Both the position numbers and the translations under genes were made by a program. From positions 81,547 through 145,546 of the forward strand of contig JAFDVL010000108.1 of assembly GCA_018268995.1 (NCBI GenBank): a stretch of DNA of 64,000 bases, in the 5' to 3' direction. Positions 7,642 to 15,830 of this stretch are shown piece after piece. Below the pieces are notes generated by a model, which was given only the letters and a program-made list of their open reading frames with translations, was not told the DNA's origin and searched no databases. This DNA comes from Acidobacteriota bacterium. Its GTDB lineage: Bacteria > Acidobacteriota > Blastocatellia > RBC074. Each line of letters opens with the position of its first letter. The first letter of the stretch is position 1.

Positions 7642-7657
7642 TGCAATTATTATGCCG
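7642..7657 (-). promoter_or_regulatory. Predicted sigma-54 promoter of the OmpA-family gene
   Basis: The minus strand reads CGGCAT-AATAA-TTGCA: nine of eleven consensus positions, with GG and GC separated by exactly 10 bases. The predicted start near 7631 gives a leader of about 130 nt to ATG 7502. Confidence 0.5.
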
Positions 7658-7891
7658 AGCCGGATAAGGTTATGGATCGCTGTGAAATGCCAGTAACTGG
7701 GGGTATTGTGTAATCGAAGAGAACGCCCGGCTGAGCGAGTGAAGTAATCAGCTACAGTTGAAATAAGACGAGAGGGTTTTGAGGCTAACGTCAGCTGGAA
7801 TCAGAAGGCATTACTATTGCATAGCGCTTTGATAATTGCTGGATACTGTGCTGGTAGATAAAGGGCGATTATCTCTATCGCTAAAAGGAAA

Positions 7892-7900
7892 TGGTATACT
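7892..7900 (+). promoter_or_regulatory. Possible extended -10 promoter of the hybrid kinase gene
   Basis: TGGTATACT matches the extended -10 pattern TGnTATAAT with one mismatch, about 50 bases upstream of the start codon at 7952. No good -35 box is visible. The start codon lacks an evident Shine-Dalgarno. Confidence 0.35.
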
Positions 7901-7951
7901 TCAAACGTCGCACTTGTACCAAGCTTATATCTGAGAACTAACCTGATAAAT

Positions 7952-10900
7952 ATGGCATTTAACCTGGAACGATCCATCCCCTTTATCTTTGGCTTTGCTG
8001 TGTTGTTATTAGCTGTGGTAGGAGGAGCTACATATCGTAGCTTGATGAATACCAGAGAAGCTTTAAATTGGGAAACTCACACAAGAGAAGTGCTGCTACA
8101 TCTGGAGAAGATGCACTCCTCACTGCTTGAAACTGAAACAAGTACACGCGGATTTGTCGTCATTGGCGGCGACGATTTTATTCAAAGCTTCAATAACGCA
8201 GCCTCACGCTTTCGCTCGCAAGTACAGCAGATTAAGACCCTGACCGCTGATGACGCTACGCAACAAGAACGGCTGGCAAAAATTCAGCAACTTGGAGAGG
8301 AGAAAATAGGCGTCTCTCAAAAATTTATTGACCTTCGTCGCACCCTGGGCCCTGAACAGGCGCTGGCAGAACTGAAACTAGGCGAAGGGAAAAGCGCGAT
8401 GGATCGGCTCCGCCCGTTGCTCGGCGATTTCCAAGAACTGGAATCCAGTTTATTGGACGCTCGCAAAGAAGATCTGCAATCGCGCCTTCACCGTACGCTG
8501 ATTATCATTTTATCCAGCAGCACTCTGGGAATCCTATCCTTGGCAATTGCTAATTTTGTCATTGTGCGTCAGCTCGCACGACGCCGGATTGCTGAAACTG
8601 CGTTGGCGCGTGCCAATGCGTTGCTGGAAGAACGCGTTGAAAAGCAGGCCGAAGACCTGTCAAAAACTTCGGATGAGTTGCGGCTTGAAAATATTCGCCG
8701 TGCCTTGGCTGAGAAAAAGGAACGTGAACAACGTGAATGGTGGCGTGTCACACTCAACAGTATTGGCGATTGTGTAATTACCACAGATACCGAGGGGAAA
8801 ATAAATTACATCAATCAAATGGCGCAGGGGGTGACAGGATGGCGTCTTGAAGACGCAATGGAAGAGCCATTGGAGAAAGTCTTCAATATTGTAAATGAGC
8901 ATACCTTGCAACCTGTCGAAAGCCCCATTACCAAGGTCTTGCGCGAGGGGCTGACGGTTGGCCTGGCGAATCATACGTCCCTGATCACAAAAGATGGCCG
9001 CTACCTGCCGATTGATGATAGCGGCGCGCCGATTCGGGATGATCAAGGCAATATTATCGGTGCCGTCCTCGTGTTTCGTGATTTCACGCAACAACGTCAG
9101 GCAGAATCCAAATTGCGGCGCTCCGAAGAATTACAGCGATTGGCCCTGGAAGCCGGGAAGATGGGAGTCTTTGCCTGGAACCCCCATACCGATCAGCTGG
9201 AAACCGATAGCCGGATGCGGAATCTCTTCGGCAAAACGGATGACGAGGCAGTTGATACGGCCAAGCCTTTTTTTGCGGTGATTAATCCTGAGGATCGCCC
9301 GGCTTTAGATCAAAACATCAAAGATGCCATCGAAAAGAAGACGCCTTATGATGCCCGCTTCCGCGTTACTTTACCCGACGGAAAGAAGCGGTGGATTGCC
9401 GGAATTGGCCGGGTTGAAACCAATGCACAAGGGAACACGACCTTACTGCGCGGCATTAGCTATGACATCACCGATCAGGTAGAAGCAGAAGAAAAACTGC
9501 GACGCGAAGAGCAGCATCTGCGGGATGTAATTAATAGTTTATTTTCGTTTGTTGGCGTCATGTTACCTGATGGCACACTAATCGAAGCCAATAAAACAGC
9601 GCTTGATGCCGCATCTTTGAAATCATCTGACGTTTTAGGGAAGCATTTTGCCGACACTTATTGGTGGAACTATGCGCCTGAAGTTCAGGCGCAGCTGCGC
9701 CAGGCGATTGAGCGCGCTTTGCAGGGAGAACGCATTCGCTACGATACAACCGTTCGCCTGAGTGAAAATCAATTTATCCCGATTGATTTTATGTTGGCTC
9801 CGCTTGTTGATGACAAAGGACAAGTCACGCATCTGATTCCATCCGGTCTGGATCTGACGCCCCGGCGCGAAGCGGAAGAAAAGCTCCGCGAGAGTGAAGA
9901 GCGTTATCGGTTAGTCGCAGAAAATGCTTCAGACGTAATCATCACGATTGATGATGCGGGCACGATCCTTTATCTGAATCGCGCGGCTGAAAGGGTTTTG
10001 GGGTACAACTTGGATGAAATGATTGGCCAGCCACTGACTCAATTTATGCCCGAATATGCACAGCATTTGCGCAAAGCCGAAGGGGCAATGGCCGGGGCAG
10101 GCGACCATCAACTGAGTTGGAAGCATATTGATATTCTGGGACTACATCGCACCGGACATGAAGTTCCGCTGGAGCTTTCCTTTAGCGAGTCGCGTTTACG
10201 CGGCAAACAGGTTTTCATTGGAATTGCGCGTGATGTCAGTGAACGTCGTCAGGCCGAATTGAAGATTCGTGAAAGTGAGCAATTTAATCGCAGCATTTTT
10301 GAAAACAGCCCAGATTGCGTGAAAATTCTGGAATTGGATGGCAGCCTGCATTCAATGAATTCAAATGGCCTTTGCCTCATGGAGATTGATGATTTTTCGA
10401 CTTATGTGGGGCATCCCTGGGCTGATTTCTGGCCGGAAGAATATCAATCGCTGGCCCGCAACGCGATCCAAACGGCGGCGCATGGCGGTTCCGCCAGTTT
10501 TCAGGGGTTTTGTGTCACCGCAAAAGGTACGCCGAAATGGTGGGACGTTTCCGTCGCTCCGATCCTCAATGCTGAAGGTCTCCCGGTTCGGTTAGTTTCG
10601 ACTTCGCGCGATATTACAGATCGTAAAGCACAGGAAGAAGCCTTGCGCGTGAATGAAATTCGCTTCCGTACCTTGACTGAAACTATTCCGCAATTGGTCT
10701 GGACCTGTCGGCCCGATGGTTACTGCGGCTATCTGAGCAATCGCTGGATGGAATACACCGGCACCACGCTTGAGCAAAATCTGGGCGCAGGCTGGTTACA
10801 GGCGCTGCATCCTGACGATGTTGCACGGACAGCGGCAGTTTGGGAAGACGCAGTCGCAAATTCAAATACCTATCAAACCGAATTCCGCTTACGTCGAGCA

Positions 10901-12238
10901 GACGGTGCCTATCGCTGGCATCTTGCGCGCGCTGTCAGGGTTAGCGATGAAGACGGAAACACGGTGAAATGGTTTGGGACGTGTACGGATATTGAAGATC
11001 ACAAACGCGCCGAAGTCGAACGTCAGGAACTATTGGAACGCGAACAGGTGTTGCGCTCCAGAGCAGAAGAAGCCAACCGCTTAAAAGATGAATTTGTCGC
11101 CACGATTTCCCACGAGTTGCGCACTCCGCTGAATGCCATTCTCGGTTGGGCGCGCATGATGCGTGCCGGGACGCTGGATGCCACAACTGCCCGCAAAGCC
11201 GTAGATGTCATCGAACGAAGCGCAGAAAATCAGGCGCGATTAATTGATGATTTGTTGGACATGTCACGCATTATCACCGGAAAGTTACGGCTGGATTTGA
11301 AAACGCTTGACCCTGCTGCCTTTATCCGGGCCGCGCTGGAAACTGTCATGCCGACCGCAAAAGCGAAAGAAATCAGCATCCAGACTGACTTCGATCCACA
11401 GGTCAATGCTGTTGCCGGAGATGCCAATCGGTTGCAACAGGTCGTTTGGAATTTACTGTCGAACGCCATCAAATTTACGCCGAAAGGTGGACAGATAACC
11501 GTTCGTCTGACAAGAGATGCGTCACAGTTGGTTTTCTCTGTGCGCGATACTGGACAAGGCATTGATCCTGAATTTCTGCCCTATGTTTTTGACCGCTTCC
11601 GACAAGCGGATGCGTCCAGTATCCGTAAGCATGGTGGGTTGGGGCTGGGCTTATCCATTGCTCGCCATTTGGTCGAATTGCACGGCGGTGTGATTACGGT
11701 CGAAAGCAAAGGGCTGAATCAAGGGGCAACCTTTACCGTTCGCTTACCGATTCTGCCAGTACAGCTATCCGATGAAACAAACGAAACGGATGCAGACATA
11801 AATATCAAGCTCCCTGCGCCGAATGCTGAGGCTTTGTTAAGTGGTCTTTTTATTCTCGCGGTAGATGATGAACCGGATGCGCGGCAATTGCTGGCGCAAA
11901 TCTTAACGGCTTACGGCGCAACCGTGACGACCACAGATTCCGCCGATTCCGCCGTAGAAATTCTCAAACAACAAAAGATGGATCTTCTGGTTTCTGACAT
12001 TGGCATGCCCAATAACGATGGCTATACGCTGATTCGCCGAGTGCGGGAATTTGAGGAAGGACAACTCAATAAATTGCCTGCGATTGCTTTGACGGCGTAT
12101 GCGCGTCCGCGTGATCGGATGCAGGCGCTGGCGGCAGGATTCAATCATCACGTTCCCAAACCTGTCGAGCCCGCCGAATTGGTGACTGTGATTGCCAGCC
12201 TTACCGGACGATTAGCGCTGAATGACGTGGAGGAATAG
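7952..12238 (+). CDS. Hybrid sensor histidine kinase: CHASE3, six PAS domains, HisKA-HATPase, receiver
   Basis: 1428 aa, membrane-bound. TM1 is about 8-28. An extracytoplasmic CHASE3-like helical sensor spans about 35-175 (TETSTRGFVVIGG motif). TM2 is about 182-205, then a coiled coil. Six PAS domains lie at about 263-386, 398-516, 520-646, 651-769, 778-898 and 903-1023; the second and sixth look like PAS_3 folds. HisKA carries phospho-acceptor H1054 (SHELRTPLN). The HATPase has N-box NLLSNAIKFTPKGG, G1 DTGQGI and G2 GLGLGL motifs. The C-terminal receiver has D1305/D1306, phosphoacceptor D1349 and K1403. With its own receiver it could feed a phosphorelay or serve the NtrC-type regulator at 144-1724; that link is inferred from proximity and from the similar tail at position 1-91. 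Confidence 0.95.
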   Translation: MAFNLERSIPFIFGFAVLLLAVVGGATYRSLMNTREALNWETHTREVLLHLEKMHSSLLETETSTRGFVVIGGDDFIQSFNNAASRFRSQVQQIKTLTADDATQQERLAKIQQLGEEKIGVSQKFIDLRRTLGPEQALAELKLGEGKSAMDRLRPLLGDFQELESSLLDARKEDLQSRLHRTLIIILSSSTLGILSLAIANFVIVRQLARRRIAETALARANALLEERVEKQAEDLSKTSDELRLENIRRALAEKKEREQREWWRVTLNSIGDCVITTDTEGKINYINQMAQGVTGWRLEDAMEEPLEKVFNIVNEHTLQPVESPITKVLREGLTVGLANHTSLITKDGRYLPIDDSGAPIRDDQGNIIGAVLVFRDFTQQRQAESKLRRSEELQRLALEAGKMGVFAWNPHTDQLETDSRMRNLFGKTDDEAVDTAKPFFAVINPEDRPALDQNIKDAIEKKTPYDARFRVTLPDGKKRWIAGIGRVETNAQGNTTLLRGISYDITDQVEAEEKLRREEQHLRDVINSLFSFVGVMLPDGTLIEANKTALDAASLKSSDVLGKHFADTYWWNYAPEVQAQLRQAIERALQGERIRYDTTVRLSENQFIPIDFMLAPLVDDKGQVTHLIPSGLDLTPRREAEEKLRESEERYRLVAENASDVIITIDDAGTILYLNRAAERVLGYNLDEMIGQPLTQFMPEYAQHLRKAEGAMAGAGDHQLSWKHIDILGLHRTGHEVPLELSFSESRLRGKQVFIGIARDVSERRQAELKIRESEQFNRSIFENSPDCVKILELDGSLHSMNSNGLCLMEIDDFSTYVGHPWADFWPEEYQSLARNAIQTAAHGGSASFQGFCVTAKGTPKWWDVSVAPILNAEGLPVRLVSTSRDITDRKAQEEALRVNEIRFRTLTETIPQLVWTCRPDGYCGYLSNRWMEYTGTTLEQNLGAGWLQALHPDDVARTAAVWEDAVANSNTYQTEFRLRRADGAYRWHLARAVRVSDEDGNTVKWFGTCTDIEDHKRAEVERQELLEREQVLRSRAEEANRLKDEFVATISHELRTPLNAILGWARMMRAGTLDATTARKAVDVIERSAENQARLIDDLLDMSRIITGKLRLDLKTLDPAAFIRAALETVMPTAKAKEISIQTDFDPQVNAVAGDANRLQQVVWNLLSNAIKFTPKGGQITVRLTRDASQLVFSVRDTGQGIDPEFLPYVFDRFRQADASSIRKHGGLGLGLSIARHLVELHGGVITVESKGLNQGATFTVRLPILPVQLSDETNETDADINIKLPAPNAEALLSGLFILAVDDEPDARQLLAQILTAYGATVTTTDSADSAVEILKQQKMDLLVSDIGMPNNDGYTLIRRVREFEEGQLNKLPAIALTAYARPRDRMQALAAGFNHHVPKPVEPAELVTVIASLTGRLALNDVEE

Positions 12239-12509
12239 ACGGTTTTTGGCTCATTTTTTCATCACATTAGAAACCAGAGTCATTGTATTTCGACCAAACA
12301 GCAGCGAATCGCCAGCATACAGTCGCCCGCCATACACAATCTCCGCTTTTAAGACTTCGTCCATAAAATCAACGACTTAGAATTCGTGTTCGCAAGGGCA
12401 CAAAGATTGCCTTCTCAGGAAGGGTCATCAGGCATGGGCTTCAGTGGTTACGTTGTGCCGCAACTATCCGATAGAAGCGCCTGTAACGTTTTTATTGAAG
12501 GGAGCTAAT
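12239..12509. other. Intergenic region with a possible gene remnant and a sigma-54-like promoter
   Basis: Just after the kinase, the minus strand at 12251-12379 holds an uninterrupted stretch of about 42 codons ending in TGA, with coding-like content (EIVYGGRLYAGDSLLFGRN). An in-frame TAA precedes it. It may be the orphan C-terminus of a lost gene; I do not recognise the family. The plus strand carries the predicted sigma-54 promoter at 12396-12411. Confidence 0.3.
12396..12411 (+). promoter_or_regulatory. Predicted sigma-54 promoter of the small acidic protein-HAD operon
   Basis: GGGCAC-AAAGA-TTGCC: nine of eleven consensus positions, with GG at 12397-12398 and GC at 12409-12410 separated by 10 bases. 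The predicted start near 12422 leaves a leader of about 88 nt before ATG 12510. Confidence 0.5.
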
Positions 12510-12686
12510 ATGTATCTTGAAACTGAAAACAAACCAAAAACGGAAACAACTCCAAAGCAGCCATCTGACAAACCCGCGCCCATTGAAAACTGGGAAAACG
12601 AAGGGGGCATCGTAATCCCTACGGGGTCTTTGCCTAAAGTTGTTTTTCCTGACCCTGAGCCTGAGGACGACCGTCCGAATGAATAA
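12510..12686 (+). CDS. Small Pro-rich acidic protein of unknown function
   Basis: 58 aa from ATG 12510 (MYLETENKPKTE), with GAAGGGAGC 6 bases upstream. The open frame continues upstream to 12444 but without a translation signal. Lys/Thr/Pro-rich first half, then IVIPTGSLPKVVFPDPEPEDDRP. It is acidic and probably disordered, with no cysteine or membrane segment. It resembles in size and composition the protein next to the ECF sigma factor (2372-2569). It lies 99 bp upstream of the HAD-like gene in an apparent operon preceded by a sigma-54-like promoter. Function unknown. Confidence 0.65.
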   Translation: MYLETENKPKTETTPKQPSDKPAPIENWENEGGIVIPTGSLPKVVFPDPEPEDDRPNE

Positions 12687-12785
12687 TATTTCTGCCTGGT
12701 AAGTCAGGATAAGACCTGAGGAGGGAGAGGCCTAATTTCAGCTTGCTACTAAATTTCCCGGCAAATATTTTTGGAAAGGAAATGC

Positions 12786-13532
12786 ATGAAGATGAAAGCA
12801 TTTATCTTTGATGTGGACAAAGTTGTCATGAATTTTAGCGATCAACAGGCACTATCGTGGCGTGAAGCCTTACGTCATTTTTGCCAGGATGTCCCGCTTC
12901 AATCCATCCGTCGGAAGCTGAGTGAACAAGGCACTGCGTCATTAAGCACGTTCTTCCCTGCGAACAGGTTGAATCAATATGGGCAGGCTTTTATCAACCA
13001 CGTTGCGCTGGTTTATAAAGATAAATATCAGCCTCGCGTGCAGGTGCGGCCTCAAATGTACGAATTGTTTGAGGAGTTGCGCGCGAGCGGTCTGAAAGTC
13101 GGGCTCATAGCTGGAAAACCCGAATTAAGTGGGAATCGGCGGTTGGCGCAACTGGAAACTTTGCTCCAAACCAGAACGCGTTTTGCTGTCAGTGAGTCGG
13201 TGCAATCATTGATGGACGTGCTATCCGACACATTGATCATGCACGAGATTGATGATCCGTCTGATGTCATTATGGTTTGTGCTACACCATCACTGGCGCA
13301 AGCTGCCCGCGCGCTCAATATGCGTGTCATCGGACTTGTCTCCAGTGATTTTAGTGAAGCTGAGCTGTGTGCGGCTGGTTGTCACGAAGTATATGAAACC
13401 CCAGCGGCGCTATTGCAACTGGTGGAACGCTCGCCTTGGAGCGGGCCGTTATCGCGCAGCCAGCAGCGACATCAACCACAGGAAAATAGGGCTACGCTTC
13501 AGCACCTGCGACCCTTGACGATCAAATCCTGA
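12786..13532 (+). CDS. HAD-superfamily protein with degenerate catalytic motifs
   Basis: 248 aa from ATG 12786, with GGAAAGGA 5 bases upstream. The N-terminal FIFDVDKVV keeps the DxD of HAD motif I (D9, D11). A cap-like helical insertion (about 18-85) and the core order of beta-phosphoglucomutase-type HADs are recognisable. Motif II has Ala109 (GLIAGKPE) where a Ser/Thr is expected. Motif IV, normally a [VL]-x-D-[DS] acidic pair, reads MVCATPS (C165). Loss of the motif IV aspartates that hold Mg2+ suggests a catalytically weak or inactive protein with a regulatory or binding role. It follows the small acidic protein gene and ends before a bidirectional terminator. Fold is confident; activity is doubtful. 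Confidence 0.75.
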   Translation: MKMKAFIFDVDKVVMNFSDQQALSWREALRHFCQDVPLQSIRRKLSEQGTASLSTFFPANRLNQYGQAFINHVALVYKDKYQPRVQVRPQMYELFEELRASGLKVGLIAGKPELSGNRRLAQLETLLQTRTRFAVSESVQSLMDVLSDTLIMHEIDDPSDVIMVCATPSLAQAARALNMRVIGLVSSDFSEAELCAAGCHEVYETPAALLQLVERSPWSGPLSRSQQRHQPQENRATLQHLRPLTIKS

Positions 13533-13561
13533 TTAGTCAGGTTTTGATTACAAGTGAAAAC

Positions 13562-13593
13562 AAAAAAGGTCTGCTTTAACGGCAGACCTTTTG
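13562..13593. terminator. Bidirectional terminator between HAD and BON genes
   Basis: AAAAAAGGTCTGC, a short loop, then GCAGACCTTTTG. It follows the plus-strand stop at 13532 and lies 20 bases beyond the minus-strand stop at 13614, so it can serve both convergent genes. Confidence 0.85.
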
Positions 13594-13613
13594 CCATGAA
13601 GAGACTGATAAAA

Positions 13614-13805
13614 TTAATCCGTCCCTTGATTAAGAAGCGAAATATCGAGTTGATTATGAACGCTCTTCACTCCATTCACCTCGCGGGCAATTCTTTCTGC
13701 TAGTGAACGTTCTGATTTGGAGGAAACATTGCCGCTGAGCGTAACGATTCCATCTTTACTGATACGTCCTTGAATATTGCGGGAAATGTTGTGTTCTGCA
13801 CGCAA
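13614..13805 (-). CDS. BON-domain protein, possibly frameshifted at its N-terminus
   Basis: The reading frame encodes a BON domain (DGIVTLSGNV, then AERIAREVNGVKSVHNQLDI), a small phospholipid/envelope-binding fold of OsmY-type stress proteins. It has no ATG: the first usable start is a TTG at 13805, and the frame is open back only to a TAA about 36 bases further upstream. In a neighbouring frame a GTG (VFQPKTLIV...) has AGAGGG 7 bases upstream and would join the BON frame after a one-base shift near 'GATTGTTTGCG', so either a frameshift or a sequencing error may separate the true start from the domain. A sigma-54-like promoter lies at 13886-13901. Confidence 0.6.
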   Translation of the reverse strand: MRAEHNISRNIQGRISKDGIVTLSGNVSSKSERSLAERIAREVNGVKSVHNQLDISLLNQGTD

Positions 13806-14173
13806 ACAATCAATGTTTTCGGTTGGAACACTACATTACCCTCTGCGGCGAAGTTGTTGTCTGGCAACTTCCCCACCAGTTGCTGCGCAAATTGTGCGCC
13901 ACGATACAGGCAGACAGAATGAAGGTAGGCTAAAGGTAAGATTAATTTATTTGGCCGAAGGCATTTTCTATCGCGACAGAGTTCAATAAGATAGTCGCTG
14001 CCAGTGGAATGCATTGAGCCACGCTGCTTTCGCAGATGCGCAATGGAATAGTTGCTTAGACTAAGAAGAGGAAAAATTCCTATCGCGCAAAGAGGCTGTT
14101 CATCGTGACGGCAGACAAATTTACGAACAACCAGCACAAAGAATTCTAAGAAATTTATCAGCGGAGCACCAAG
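13806..14173. other. Intergenic region upstream of the BON and fucosidase genes
   Basis: 368 bp. It holds the possible true start of the BON gene and its sigma-54-like promoter on the minus strand. A long minus-strand open frame (13700-14191) crosses this region but has no family resemblance and contains the BON domain in the wrong frame. I see no clear promoter for the plus-strand fucosidase gene. Confidence 0.4.
13886..13901 (-). promoter_or_regulatory. Predicted sigma-54 promoter of the BON-domain gene
   Basis: The minus strand reads TGGCGC-ACAAT-TTGCG: nine of eleven consensus positions, with GG and GC exactly 10 bases apart. The predicted start is near 13875. Confidence 0.5.
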
Positions 14174-15691
14174 ATGATCAATACAAAGCAAACTCTACCA
14201 GCGTCTATTGCCTGTTCAGGGCGGAATCTGTTGCTGATCGCACTCATCTCCACCTTTATGCTATTGCCTACCATAGCGCAGTCAAAACGTTATGAACCAC
14301 GGTGGGAATCACTGGATCAACGTCCAACGCCGGAATGGTTCCTTGATGCCAAGTTTGGCGTTTTCATTCACTGGGGCGTTTACTCTGTTCCTGCGTATGG
14401 ACAGGTTGGCGAATATGCAGAATGGTACTGGAACCGCATTATGGGGGATGCGCCAAAGTTTGCGCCGTGGCGGGAGTTTCATAAGAAAAACTATGGCTTT
14501 GATTACATGGACTTTGCGCCGCAATTTAAGGCTGAACTCTACGACGCAAAACAGTGGGCGAACATCTTCAAACGTGGCGGCATTAAGTACGTTGTTCTGA
14601 CCTCCAAACATCACGAAGGCTTTGCGCTCTGGCCCAGTGCCGAAGCCAGCCGCACGTGGGGGCGTCCGTGGAATGCCGTCGAAATTGGCCCCAAGCGGGA
14701 CGTGCTTGGCGAACTGGCGCAGGCAACACGCGCCGAAGGGATGAAGTTCGGGTTTTATTATTCACTCTACGAATGGTACAACCCGCTCTGGAAAACCGAC
14801 CGCGCGCGCTACGTCCGCGAACATATGACGCCGCAATTCAAGGATGTCGTGACACGTTACCAACCCGCCATCATCTTCAGCGACGGCGAATGGGATCTGC
14901 ATTCAAAAGATTGGGGCAGCGAGGAATTGCTGGCGTGGTTATTCAATGAAACCGCCAATAAAGACGAGGTTGTCATCAATGACCGCTGGGGCAAAGATTC
15001 GCGCCACAAACACGGCGGGTACTGGACGACGGAATATGCCGCAGGGTTGAAAGATGGCTCGCATCCGTGGGAAGAAAGTCGCGGGATGGCTTATTCGTAC
15101 GGCGTCAATCGTGCCGAACGCGTAGATGATTACAAGACCAGCCGCGAATTTATCTTTACGCTGATTGACCTCGTCAGTCGTGGCGGCAATTTGTTGCTCG
15201 ACATTGGCCCGAACGGTGACGGCACAATTCCGCCGCTGATGGAACAGCGCCTGCTGGAAATTGGTGACTGGCTCAAGGTCAATGGCGAAGCCATCTACGG
15301 CACCCGCACCGCTGGGCGTTCTAGCCAATGGAGCGAAGGCAAACGCCCCGATCAGCAATACGGCGAATTTATGGTGAAGTACAAATTGATGGATCAACTC
15401 GGCCAGCAACCCAGGAACGGAATGGCCGTCAAGCAGGTCTTCTTCACGAAAAAGCCGGATGCCTTGTATGCCATCACTGCTGGCTGGCCCGGCAAACAGC
15501 TTGTGCTGCGTGATGTCAAAGTTCCATCCAGGGCTACAGTCACAATGCTTGGTGTGCCGGGCGTGCTCAAGACTTCGCTGAACAAAAACACGCTAACCAT
15601 CACCACCCCGAATTTGGGGCCGGATCAGGCACCTGCGCAACACGCCTATGTTTTCAAAATCAGCGGCGCAGACGTGATGCCTGAGCAATAA
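14174..15691 (+). CDS. Alpha-L-fucosidase, GH29, secreted
   Basis: 505 aa. Predicted to release L-fucose from glycans in the periplasm or outside the cell. A signal peptide (about 1-37, hydrophobic core LLLIALISTFMLLP, cleavage after a IAQS-like site) precedes the GH29 barrel: WFLDAKFGVFIHWGVYSVPAYG near the start, KRGGIKYVVLTSKHHEGFALW, and IIFSDGEWD with D237 as the likely nucleophile. A C-terminal beta-sandwich (about 380-500) completes the usual length. The start at 14174 has only a weak GGAG upstream. It appears monocistronic; a palindromic repeat follows 15 bases downstream. Confidence 0.93.
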   Translation: MINTKQTLPASIACSGRNLLLIALISTFMLLPTIAQSKRYEPRWESLDQRPTPEWFLDAKFGVFIHWGVYSVPAYGQVGEYAEWYWNRIMGDAPKFAPWREFHKKNYGFDYMDFAPQFKAELYDAKQWANIFKRGGIKYVVLTSKHHEGFALWPSAEASRTWGRPWNAVEIGPKRDVLGELAQATRAEGMKFGFYYSLYEWYNPLWKTDRARYVREHMTPQFKDVVTRYQPAIIFSDGEWDLHSKDWGSEELLAWLFNETANKDEVVINDRWGKDSRHKHGGYWTTEYAAGLKDGSHPWEESRGMAYSYGVNRAERVDDYKTSREFIFTLIDLVSRGGNLLLDIGPNGDGTIPPLMEQRLLEIGDWLKVNGEAIYGTRTAGRSSQWSEGKRPDQQYGEFMVKYKLMDQLGQQPRNGMAVKQVFFTKKPDALYAITAGWPGKQLVLRDVKVPSRATVTMLGVPGVLKTSLNKNTLTITTPNLGPDQAPAQHAYVFKISGADVMPEQ

Positions 15692-15706
15692 GGCAGTAAG
15701 TACAAA

Positions 15707-15777
15707 GCATGGAGTACAAGCTTTAGCTTGGTTTTTCTCCAACCAGAGAAAGCCAAGCTAAAGCTTGTACTCCATGC
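15707..15777. repeat. REP-like palindrome (25-bp perfect arms)
   Basis: Left arm 15707-15731 and right arm 15753-15777 are perfect inverted copies. The core GTACAAGCTTTAGCTTGG contains the internal palindrome AAGCTT, and the loop is 21 bases. It lies between the fucosidase and exonuclease genes. The arm length and GC-poor stem fit a dispersed extragenic palindrome better than a terminator, although it could also block transcription. Confidence 0.8.
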
Positions 15778-15830
15778 CTTTTTCCTGCCCCTGTTTTCCT
15801 GTCGGCCTCGCATCTGTCACAATTGCAGAG

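Larger units (their letters stand above)
7503..7951. other. Divergent intergenic region between OmpA-family and hybrid-kinase genes
   Basis: 449 bp with no credible gene. It contains the leader and sigma-54-like promoter of the OmpA gene (7642-7657, minus strand) and an extended -10-type promoter for the kinase (7892-7900, plus strand). A small dyad (AGAGGC...GCCTCT, 7530-7550) lies in the OmpA leader. Confidence 0.5.

Noticed and set aside
13700-14191. 163-codon minus-strand open frame
   Set aside because: No recognisable family; it contains the BON domain region out of frame. Only its GTG start near the BON gene was considered relevant.
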